Source: JAWWPY01 sp964412845
Lineage (GTDB): Bacteria > Actinomycetota > Actinomycetes > Streptosporangiales > Streptosporangiaceae
Assembly (NCBI GenBank): GCA_964412845.1
Contig: CAYPQM010000123.1
Coordinates: 1 to 20,867, forward strand
Length of the DNA stretch: 20,867 nucleotides
Direction of reading: 5' to 3'
The position numbers and the translations under genes were made by a program. Shown here one piece after another: positions 1 through 6,336 of the stretch. The notes below the pieces were generated by a model. It saw nothing but the letters and a program-made list of their open reading frames with translations, had not been told where the DNA came from and made no database searches. Each line of letters opens with the position of its first letter. The first letter of the stretch is position 1.

Positions 1-263
1 TTCGTGAATACCCAGGTATGCGTTGTCCTGGATCGCCTGCCAATTCAGCCGCCCGTTGGCGTCGAGCGCGAAACTGCCGCTGCCTCCTTCGTGGCCGGTG
101 TCCGTGGCCCCCGCCGCGTATCCCTGCGAGACCGGCTGTCGCACGCCGTTCGCGTTGCCCCACGAGAATCCGCCGCCACCGGTCCCGCGGCGGCCAGTGG
201 AACCAAGGCCAGGGCCGCCGCCGCGCACGCCGCGGCGAGCCGGGTGCCCGCTGCCCTTTTCAC
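1..263 (-). pseudogene. Tannase/feruloyl esterase family, 5' fragment, frame-disrupted
   Basis: Two pieces of one gene appear in different frames. Starting at GTG 263, one frame encodes a clear Sec signal peptide: a Lys/Arg N-terminus, an Ala/Leu core, then PLAAAGPVAADS. From about position 180 to the window edge a different frame reads GGGGFSWGN, then GYAAGATDTGHEGG, then a segment ending NAYLGIHE. That is the nucleophile-side region of tannase/feruloyl esterase proteins, whose usual form is GGGGF followed by GYA.A.TDTGH. In intact members roughly 100 or more residues separate the signal peptide from this motif; here they almost touch and are out of frame. I infer a deletion plus frameshift, or an assembly error. 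The mature frame is open only back to a stop near 339, with a GTG at 300 but no signal peptide. The gene continues beyond position 1, so the catalytic residues cannot be judged. Confidence 0.55.
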
Positions 264-389
264 AGCGCCCCCGCGAACAACTCTGGTCGCGACGCGTCAC
301 GGCACGGCGCCGCGGATGGACCGGCCTGCCGGCCGATCAGCCGATGGCGGCCGGGCACGGAACACTGACGCGGCATGCCGGAAATGCTA

Positions 390-419
390 TTGCCGTTCCC
401 TGAGTGCGTCTTTCAAGAT
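390..419 (+). promoter_or_regulatory. Candidate promoter of pcnA
   Basis: TTGCCG (390-395) is followed after 18 bases by CAAGAT (414-419). The -35 box is close to the actinobacterial housekeeping consensus, while the -10 box keeps only the A2 and T6 positions. It lies about 100 bases upstream of the pcnA start and faces it. This is a pattern match only. The rest of 264-515 shows no gene. Confidence 0.3.
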
Positions 420-515
420 GTCTGCGGGCGGCCAAGATTTCCCCCGGCTATCGGGTACCCCCTACCCTCAATGCCCGTGCCCGATTCCACGTCCACCACC
501 CAGGAGCGCCCGCCC

Positions 516-2066
516 ATGAGCGAGCAGCAGCGCAATGCCGCCGCATCCGCACTGCTGCGCAAGGCGGCCGCGCCGGCCCAGGAGCTGGGCCGTATTTTCA
601 CCCAGCGCGGGCACGAACTCGCCCTGGTGGGCGGCTCGGTCCGGGATGTCTTCCTCGGCCGGGTCTCGGCCAGCCAGGACGTGGACCTCGCGACCGATGC
701 CACGCCCGCGCAGGTGCTTGAGCTGGCCAAGGGCTGGGCGGACAAGGTGTGGGAGATCGGGATCGACTTCGGCACGGTCGGACTGACCAAAGGCGCCCGG
801 GTCTTCGAGATCACCACCTACCGCAGCGAGACCTACTCGCCACATTCGCGCAAGCCCGACGTCGAGTACGGCACGTCCTTGCGGGCGGATCTGGCCCGGC
901 GGGACTTCACGGTGAACGCCATGGCCGTGCGGCTGCCCTCGCTGGAGTTCGCCGACCCGTTCGGCGGCCTGGCTGACCTGAAGCGGCAGGTGCTGCGCAC
1001 CCCGGGCACGCCGGAGGACTCCTTCACCGACGATCCGCTGCGGATGATGCGCGCCGCACGCTTCGTCGCGCAACTGGGCTTCACGGTCGATCCTGGGCTC
1101 CCGCAGGCGATGACGGCACTGGCTCCCCGGCTGGCGGTCGTGTCGGCCGAGCGGGTCAAAGACGAATTGGTCAAGCTCCTGCTGGCCAGCGTGCCAGGCG
1201 GCCCGCGCCGGGGGATATCGCTGCTCGTCGAGACGGGCGTGGCGGATGTGGTCCTGCCGGAGGTGCCCAGACTGCGCCTGGAGGTGGATGAGCACCTCCG
1301 GCACAAGGACGTGTACCAGCACTCGCTCACCGTGCTGGATCAGGCGATCGGGCTGGAGGACCGGTACGGCCTGCCGGGCGATCTCGTGGTCCGGCTGGCC
1401 GCGCTGCTGCACGACATCGGCAAGCCGAAGACCCGGGCCCGGCTGCCGGACGGCCGGGTGGCCTTCCACCACCACGAGGTCGTGGGCGAGAAGATGGCCC
1501 GGGCCCGGCTCAAGGCGCTGCGCTTCCCGTCCGGGGTGGTCGCCGACGTGTCCACCCTGATCGGCCTGCACCTGCGGTTCCACGGATACGGGCCGGGTGA
1601 GTGGACCGACGCGGCGGTCCGCCGGTATGTCCGGGACGCTGGGCCCCTGCTGACCCGGCTGCACGTGCTGACCAGGGCCGACTGCACCACGCGGAACCGG
1701 ACTAAGGCAGCGCGCCTGGCCCGGGCCCAGGATGACCTGGAGAAACGCATTGTGCTGCTCGGCGAGCAGGAGGAACTGGCCAGAATCCGGCCTGACCTCG
1801 ACGGCAACGAGATCATGCAGGTCCTCGGCGTGCCGCCGGGCCCGGTTGTCGGCCGGGCCTACCAGCATCTGCTTGAGCTGCGGATGGAGCACGGCCCGCT
1901 GGGCGCCGACCGGGCGGTTCAGGAACTGCTGCGCTGGTCGGCCGCCGCAGGGCCGGCCGCGGCAGAATCCGCTCCGGAAGGCGCCGCCGGGGAGGAGCCT
2001 GCCGGGGCGGCCGCCCCAGAGGCGGAGACCGAGCCGTCCGGCCAGGAACGGCCGAGCAGCAAGTAG
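516..2066 (+). CDS. pcnA: CCA tRNA nucleotidyltransferase
   Basis: This 516-residue protein adds or repairs the 3'-CCA end of tRNAs. The class II nucleotidyltransferase head has GGSVRD at residues 39-44 and the metal-binding D55-V-D57, followed by RRDFT (128-132) and the DPLRMMRAARF helix (173-183). A second domain has HD-type metal residues: LLHDIGK with H299/D300, and an HHHE cluster at 318-321. This is the actinobacterial long form, close to the roughly 480-residue mycobacterial protein. I chose ATG 516 because AGGAG at 502-506 sits 9 bases upstream; the in-frame ATGs at 375 and 471 lack a ribosome binding site and add no conserved sequence. The last 45 residues are low-complexity Ala/Glu/Pro and overlap the 3' end of the convergent MFS gene by 148 bp. 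Whether this one enzyme adds both C and A, or is half of a split pair, cannot be read here. Confidence 0.93.
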   Translation: MSEQQRNAAASALLRKAAAPAQELGRIFTQRGHELALVGGSVRDVFLGRVSASQDVDLATDATPAQVLELAKGWADKVWEIGIDFGTVGLTKGARVFEITTYRSETYSPHSRKPDVEYGTSLRADLARRDFTVNAMAVRLPSLEFADPFGGLADLKRQVLRTPGTPEDSFTDDPLRMMRAARFVAQLGFTVDPGLPQAMTALAPRLAVVSAERVKDELVKLLLASVPGGPRRGISLLVETGVADVVLPEVPRLRLEVDEHLRHKDVYQHSLTVLDQAIGLEDRYGLPGDLVVRLAALLHDIGKPKTRARLPDGRVAFHHHEVVGEKMARARLKALRFPSGVVADVSTLIGLHLRFHGYGPGEWTDAAVRRYVRDAGPLLTRLHVLTRADCTTRNRTKAARLARAQDDLEKRIVLLGEQEELARIRPDLDGNEIMQVLGVPPGPVVGRAYQHLLELRMEHGPLGADRAVQELLRWSAAAGPAAAESAPEGAAGEEPAGAAAPEAETEPSGQERPSSK

Positions 2067-3373
2067 CCGCCTGCGGCCACCACGTAGCCGACGGCCACGA
2101 TGGCGATCAGCGGGTACGACCGGCCGTCCAGCGGCATGATCAGGGCCGCGCCGCCCGCCCCGATGACGAACGGGACGTTGAACAGCATGTCGTACAGGGC
2201 GAACACCCGCCCGCGGTAGCTGTCCTGCACGATCTCCTGGATGATCGTCACCGCGCAGATCGCCACCCCTTGGGCCACCACCCCGAGCGCGAACGCGATG
2301 ACCACGAACGGAACCTGGCTGAACGTCGGGCCGAGCAGCGCGGTGATGATGCCGCCCGCGGTGAGCAGGACGGTTATCCAGGCCGACTTGGCCAGGTACC
2401 TGGTCGCCACCGGCGTGATGATCGCCGCCGCTCCGTAGCCGATCGCCGCCGCGATAACTACCAGCGTGAAGTGGGTCAGGGACGTGTTGGCGCTGGCGGT
2501 GGCGTAGAAGTAGTTCCGGTACAGCAGGATCGACATGAGCAGCAGGACCCCGTACAGCAGCCGGTGCGCGCCGGTCGCGGCGAGAGCGGCTGCCACCGGG
2601 CGCTGGCGCCAGACGTGCCGGGCCCCGCTGATGAGCCCGTCGACCACGATGGACAGTTCGGCCAGCAGCCCGGGGCGGCCCGCCTGCCCGGTCGGCCGGG
2701 GCGGCCCGAGCAGGTCGCGGCGCATGGTCAGGCCCACCCCGCCCGCCAGCAGGTAGCACGCTCCAGCGGCTAGCAGGGTCACCGCGGAGCCGCCATGCCC
2801 GCCGCCGGTCACGAGGTGAACGCCGAGGCCGGCCAGGCCGCCGATGAACCCGACGACCGTGCCCGCGGTCGGCGACACAGCGTTGGCCATCACCAGCTTG
2901 TCCCCGGCGACCACGTGCGGGAGCGCGGCGGACAGTGCGGAGAGGAAGAACCGGTTCACCCCCAGCACCGCGAGCACGCTCAGGTAGAGCGGCAGCCCGA
3001 GCCTGCCTGAGGCCACGAGAGATGCCGTGAGCACGACGAAGATGGCGCGGATGAGGGCGGAGCAGACCAGGATCTGCCGCCGGGACCAGCGGTCGATGAA
3101 CACCCCCGCGAACGGCCCGATCACCGAGTACGGCAGGTAGAGGACGCTGAAGGCGACAGCCGCGGCCACCGGATCGGGAAACGTCCCCTTGCCGAAGAAG
3201 ACATACGCGGCGACCCCGGCGTTGAACACGCCGTCACCGGTCTGCGAGATCAGCCGGGTCGCGAATAGCCGGCGGAAATTCCGTTCCCGCAGCACGCTGC
3301 GCAAGTCGGCGACGAACGACGAGCCCGTCTCGCGTCCGCGGCGTTTCTCCCTCAAGGCAGCCGGCCCGGTCAC
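1919..3373 (-). CDS. MFS transporter (MFS_3 type)
   Basis: This 484-residue integral membrane protein has about twelve hydrophobic segments and the arrangement of the MFS_3/enterobactin-exporter-like group. RNFRRLFATRLISQTGDGVFNAG forms the first helix, followed by the loop GVFIDRWSRRQ, which corresponds to the MFS loop 2-3 motif (GxxxDRxxRR). The substrate is unknown; drug or metabolite efflux is the usual guess for this group. The start is GTG 3373, with no convincing Shine-Dalgarno. It lies 44 bp downstream of the cupin stop, so it may be the last gene of the padR-ino1-cupin run. The final roughly 40 residues (after LLLGRSWPDG) are an Ala/Ser/Pro-rich tail encoded opposite the low-complexity tail of pcnA. 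Confidence 0.85.
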   Translation of the reverse strand: MTGPAALREKRRGRETGSSFVADLRSVLRERNFRRLFATRLISQTGDGVFNAGVAAYVFFGKGTFPDPVAAAVAFSVLYLPYSVIGPFAGVFIDRWSRRQILVCSALIRAIFVVLTASLVASGRLGLPLYLSVLAVLGVNRFFLSALSAALPHVVAGDKLVMANAVSPTAGTVVGFIGGLAGLGVHLVTGGGHGGSAVTLLAAGACYLLAGGVGLTMRRDLLGPPRPTGQAGRPGLLAELSIVVDGLISGARHVWRQRPVAAALAATGAHRLLYGVLLLMSILLYRNYFYATASANTSLTHFTLVVIAAAIGYGAAAIITPVATRYLAKSAWITVLLTAGGIITALLGPTFSQVPFVVIAFALGVVAQGVAICAVTIIQEIVQDSYRGRVFALYDMLFNVPFVIGAGGAALIMPLDGRSYPLIAIVAVGYVVAAGGYLLLGRSWPDGSVSASGAAAPAGSSPAAPSGADSAAAGPAAADQRSSS

Positions 3374-3417
3374 GCGTTCAGCTTATGGCGGATAGAGCGG
3401 CCGTCCATGTCCCCGGT

Positions 3418-3759
3418 TCAGCCCGGGCTGGCGCGGCGGCTGTACTCGGCCGGGGCGAACAGCACCAGTACCGCCAGGTCATCGGTGACGTCGGTGAACT
3501 GGTGCGGTTCCCCGGCAGGCACATACATAACGGATCCTGCTGCCACTGCCACACTCTGCCCCTGGGCGGTCAGCCGGGCCCGGCCCGCCGTCACCACGTA
3601 GATCTCGTCCTCGGTGTGCGGATCCTGGTCGTCGGTGCCACCGCGCGGGACCGAGTAGGTGCCCACGGACAGGTCCGCGACGCTCAGGTGCTCAATCCAG
3701 TGGCTGCCGTCCGCGCTGCGCGGCGCGGTGAAGGCCCCCGCGCCGCTCAGCACCTGCAC
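3418..3759 (-). CDS. Small single-domain cupin protein
   Basis: This 113-residue protein has one cupin_2 barrel. Motif 1 is DPHTEDEIYVVTAGRA, with H48 and E52 as likely metal ligands. Motif 2 is GSVMYVPAGEPHQF, with H86. The first canonical His of HxH is replaced (D46-P-H48), so the metal site may be three-residue. Its GTG start (3759) directly abuts the ino1 stop, giving TGA-GTG with no spacer, so it is probably translationally coupled to ino1. Its reaction is not recognisable: small cupins can be isomerases, dioxygenases or sugar-binding regulators. Its position suggests a role tied to inositol-phosphate metabolism, but that is inference. Confidence 0.8.
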   Translation of the reverse strand: MQVLSGAGAFTAPRSADGSHWIEHLSVADLSVGTYSVPRGGTDDQDPHTEDEIYVVTAGRARLTAQGQSVAVAAGSVMYVPAGEPHQFTDVTDDLAVLVLFAPAEYSRRASPG

Positions 3760-4839
3760 TCAGCGCTCGGTCTCGCCGCGGATGAACTTCTCGACCAGGT
3801 CGCGGGCGACATCGTCGCCGTACTGCTCCGGGGGGGACTTCATGAAGTAGGACGCGGCCGACAGGATGGGGCCGCCGATGCCGCGGTCCTTGGCGATCTT
3901 CGCCGCGCGGATGGCGTCGATGATCACGCCGGCCGAGTTCGGTGAGTCCCAGACCTCCAGCTTGTATTCGAGGCTGAGCGGCACGTCGCCGAAGGCCCGT
4001 CCCTCCAGCCGGACGTAGGCCCACTTCCGGTCGTCCAGCCACGGCACGTGGTCAGATGGGCCGATGTGCACCGCCGCCCGCTCCATCTCGTGCGGGATCT
4101 GGGAGGTGACCGACTGCGTCTTGGAGATCTTCTTCGACATCAGCCGCTTGCGCTCCAGCATGTTCATGAAGTCCATGTTGCCGCCGAAGTTGAGCTGGTA
4201 CGTGCGCAGCAGTTCTACCCCGCGGTCCTCGAACAGCTTGGCCAGCACGCGGTGCGTGATGGTGGCCCCTACCTGCGACTTGATGTCGTCGCCGATGATC
4301 GGCACGCCCGCGTCGGTGAACTTCTGGGCCCACACCGGGTCGGAGGCGATGAACACCGGCAGCGCGTTGACGAACGCCACGCCCGCGTCGATCGCGCACT
4401 GCGCGTAATACCGGTCAGCCTGCTCGGAACCGACCGGCAGGTACGACACCAGCACGTCCGCGCGGGAGTCGCGGAGAACCTGGGTGACATCCACCACCGG
4501 ATCGTCGGACTCGGTGATCATCTCCTGGTAGTACTCGCCCAGGCCGTCCATGGTCGGGCCGCGCTGCACGGTGATGCCGGTCGGCGGCACATCGCAGATC
4601 TTGATGGTGTTGTTCTCGCTCGCCCCGATGGCGTCAGCGAGATCCTGGCCGACCTTCTTCGCGTCCACGTCGAAGGCGGCGACGAACTCAACGTCACGCA
4701 CGTGGTACGGGCCAAACTCGACATGCATCAGGCCTGGTACCCGAGCCCCCGGGTCGGCGTCCTTGTAGTACTCCACACCTTGCACAAGGGAGCTGGCGCA
4801 GTTGCCCGCGCCCACGATGGCTACCCGAACCGAACCCAT
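3760..4839 (-). CDS. ino1: Inositol-3-phosphate (myo-inositol-1-phosphate) synthase
   Basis: The enzyme converts glucose 6-phosphate to inositol phosphate with NAD+ as a catalytic hydride carrier, feeding phosphatidylinositol and mycothiol synthesis. At 359 residues it matches the short actinobacterial form (367 in M. tuberculosis, from memory). Visible features are the Rossmann dinucleotide loop VGAGNCASSLVQG (about residues 9-21), the FGGNMDFMNML segment and SKKISKT followed by the domain containing VPWLDDRKWAYVRLEGRAFG. ATG 4839 is preferred because AAGGAG lies 7 bases upstream; an in-frame start at 4890 would add 17 residues with no conservation. Upstream by 62 bp is a PadR regulator on the same strand, and the cupin follows with zero spacing. 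The PadR-Ino1 pairing is conserved in actinobacteria (Rv0046c/Rv0047c), which suggests, without proving, that PadR controls inositol synthesis. Confidence 0.96.
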   Translation of the reverse strand: MGSVRVAIVGAGNCASSLVQGVEYYKDADPGARVPGLMHVEFGPYHVRDVEFVAAFDVDAKKVGQDLADAIGASENNTIKICDVPPTGITVQRGPTMDGLGEYYQEMITESDDPVVDVTQVLRDSRADVLVSYLPVGSEQADRYYAQCAIDAGVAFVNALPVFIASDPVWAQKFTDAGVPIIGDDIKSQVGATITHRVLAKLFEDRGVELLRTYQLNFGGNMDFMNMLERKRLMSKKISKTQSVTSQIPHEMERAAVHIGPSDHVPWLDDRKWAYVRLEGRAFGDVPLSLEYKLEVWDSPNSAGVIIDAIRAAKIAKDRGIGGPILSAASYFMKSPPEQYGDDVARDLVEKFIRGETER

Positions 4840-4853
4840 GGAGATTGCTCCTT

Positions 4854-4881
4854 CTCTTGCCGCGTTGCTCTTGCCGCGTTG
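4854..4881. repeat. Perfect 14-bp tandem duplication before ino1
   Basis: CTCTTGCCGCGTTG occurs twice head-to-tail (4854-4867 and 4868-4881) in the 62-bp spacer between padR and ino1, just upstream of the ino1 Shine-Dalgarno. It will be transcribed in the ino1 leader if the genes are cotranscribed. It may be simple slippage or a duplicated regulatory element. Confidence 0.85.
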
Positions 4882-4901
4882 GTGGCGCAACGACGTTTCC
4901 G

Positions 4902-5507
4902 TCAGCCGGCGGTGCCTGCCGCCGGGCCGTTATCTGAATCGTTGTTGCTGGGCACGGAGTCCGCCTGCCGCTCGGAGGCGATCAGCTCGTTGAGCCAGCG
5001 GACTTCCCGCTCGACAGACTCAAGGCCGTGCGTGTGCAACTCGAGGGTGTAGCTGTCCAGGCGCTCCCGCGTCCTCGCCAGCGCGGCGCGGAAACCGTCG
5101 AGCCGCTCCTCCAGCCGGGTGCGGCGCCCCTCAAGGATCCGCAGCCGGATATCGGCCCTGGTCTGGCCGAAGAACGCGAAATGCACGCCGAACCCGTCGT
5201 CTTCCCAGGCCGCGGGGCCGGACTCGGCCAGCAGTTCCTGCAGCCGCTCCTTGCCGTCCGCGGTCAGCCGGTAGACGATCTTCGACCGGCGGCCTGGCGG
5301 CCTGGCGATCCCGGGCGGGGCCTCCTCGGCGATAAGCCCCTGGGCCAGCAGGAGCTTCAGGCACGGGTACAGCGACCCGTAGCCGAACGCGCGGAACGCG
5401 CCCAGCACGGCGTTAAGCCGCTTCCGCAGCTCGTAGCCGTGCATCGGGTTCTCATGCAGCAGCCCGAGCACCGCGAGTTCGAGCACGCCTGACCGCTGTC
5501 CGCTCAT
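4902..5507 (-). CDS. PadR-family transcriptional regulator
   Basis: This is a 201-residue DNA-binding protein. Residues 9-80 form the PadR winged helix: LELAVLGLLHENPMHGYELRKRL, then FGYGSLYPCLKLLLAQGLI, a basic wing with RPPGRRSKIVYRLT, and a C-terminal alpha domain with charged heptad-like helices (about 110-180) for dimerisation. The tail is Ser/Asn/Gly-rich. AAGGAGG lies 7 bases before ATG 5507, a strong ribosome binding site that fixes the start. It is divergent from the DUF5318 gene and upstream of ino1 on the same strand. A 10+3+10 palindrome at 5584-5606 lies 77 bp before its start and is a good candidate autoregulatory site. The effector is unknown. Confidence 0.92.
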   Translation of the reverse strand: MSGQRSGVLELAVLGLLHENPMHGYELRKRLNAVLGAFRAFGYGSLYPCLKLLLAQGLIAEEAPPGIARPPGRRSKIVYRLTADGKERLQELLAESGPAAWEDDGFGVHFAFFGQTRADIRLRILEGRRTRLEERLDGFRAALARTRERLDSYTLELHTHGLESVEREVRWLNELIASERQADSVPSNNDSDNGPAAGTAG

Positions 5508-5571
5508 GCCCGCACCTCCTTAGCCTGGCTCGGGGGCTAGCCTCGTCCGGATCTGTCTGGCCGTGATGGCC

Positions 5572-5577
5572 TGTATA
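5572..5577 (-). promoter_or_regulatory. Candidate -10 box of padR
   Basis: On the minus strand the hexamer reads TATACA, about 65 bases before the padR start. The -35 position would fall inside the palindrome at 5584-5606, a layout expected for repression by occlusion. No good -35 match is visible. Confidence 0.3.
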
Positions 5578-5583
5578 CCAGAC

Positions 5584-5606
5584 CGATGTATCGAACCGAT
5601 ACATCG
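5584..5606. promoter_or_regulatory. Candidate PadR operator (palindrome)
   Basis: Perfect inverted repeat with arms CGATGTATCG and CGATACATCG around a 3-base AAC spacer, in the divergent padR/DUF5318 intergenic region. PadR proteins are known to bind ATGT/ACAT dyads, and the arms contain exactly those half-sites. Autoregulation of padR is the likely function, and control of ino1 through cotranscription is possible. Confidence 0.6.
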
Positions 5607-5722
5607 CAAAGATATGCGCTCGGCCTACTTCGCGCAACCTTGCATTCATCGACTGTTATCCCGGCCCGGTGGGCGCGGTCCGGGTCTCGGCTGCCGCGCG
5701 CTTCCGTCGTACCCTGTCGGAG

Positions 5723-6127
5723 ATGGGACGGCGTCGATCGGTTGTCGACTACGGGCTTGCCCGCCGGGCAACGCTCGCATCGGTGCTTGCCGGTAACACG
5801 ACGCTGGCCGATGTCTGCGACGCCCACCCGTACCTGCTCCGGGCCGCGAAATTTCACGGCGAGGCGACCGACACGGCCTGCCCCATCTGCAGCAAGACCA
5901 AGCTCACCCACGTCACCTACGTCTATGGGGACGAACTCGGGCAATACGAAGGCCGCGTGAAGCAGGGCCCGGAACTAGCCGAGATGGCGTCGGAATACGG
6001 AGAGTTCCGGGTGTACGTCGTCGAGGTCTGCCAAAGTTGTGCGTGGAACCACCTTGCGTCGTCCTACGTTCTCGGCACAGGCGAGCCACGCACCCGGCGC
6101 CGTCGGCGTGCTCGCGCCGGGGAGTGA
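5723..6127 (+). CDS. DUF5318 family zinc-ribbon-like protein
   Basis: This 134-residue protein belongs to a conserved actinobacterial family (Rv0049 is the M. tuberculosis relative by position and sequence). Four cysteines in two CxxC pairs, CPIC (C53, C56) and CQSC (C103, C106), should bind one zinc. The core RRSVVDYGLARRATLASVLAG, then VCDAHPYLLRAAKFHGE and CAWNHLASSYVLG, is the family signature. The C-terminus is a basic RTRRRRRAR tail that may contact nucleic acid. The function is unknown. ATG 5723 is chosen because family members start just before the VVDY segment; there is no usefully spaced Shine-Dalgarno, so leaderless translation is possible. It sits directly upstream of the class A PBP in many actinobacteria, but no cell-wall role is established. 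Confidence 0.85.
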   Translation: MGRRRSVVDYGLARRATLASVLAGNTTLADVCDAHPYLLRAAKFHGEATDTACPICSKTKLTHVTYVYGDELGQYEGRVKQGPELAEMASEYGEFRVYVVEVCQSCAWNHLASSYVLGTGEPRTRRRRRARAGE

Positions 6128-6190
6128 CCGCGGGAGGCAATGACCGATCGTCCCCCCCGGACGGCCGGGCCCGCAGATCACAAGATGGCA

Positions 6191-6241
6191 GTCACAAAGG
6201 GTGACTCACATTAGATGACCAAGGTGTGACGGACATATAAC
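6191..6241 (+). promoter_or_regulatory. Candidate promoter region of the PBP gene
   Basis: TATAAC at 6236-6241 resembles a -10 box and stands out in GC-rich DNA about 95 bases before the PBP start. A weak -35-like GATGAC lies 16 bases upstream (6214-6219). A small perfect inverted repeat, GTCAC-AAAGG-GTGAC (6191-6205), lies just before it and could be a regulator site. Confidence 0.3.
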
Positions 6242-6336
6242 ACGCGCCGGGGCATTGGGCACTGCCGGGTACCGTGCAACCCGGTAGTCCCATTGCCTGC
6301 CCCGCCACGACTGCCTCACCCAACCAGCGAGGACGC

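Noticed and set aside
375..515. In-frame N-terminal extension of pcnA
   Set aside because: There is no ribosome binding site before ATG 375 or 471, and the extension is Pro/Ser-rich and unlike the family; AGGAG before ATG 516 is clear.
468..2759. Long minus-strand open frame (763 codons) opposite pcnA and across the MFS gene
   Set aside because: It is an antisense shadow of GC-rich codon bias: Arg/Gly/His-rich, no recognisable domains, and fully covered by two genes with clear family motifs.
4048..5052. Plus-strand open frame of 334 codons opposite ino1
   Set aside because: Ino1 motifs and a good ribosome binding site are on the minus strand; the plus frame is His/Arg/Val-rich and featureless.
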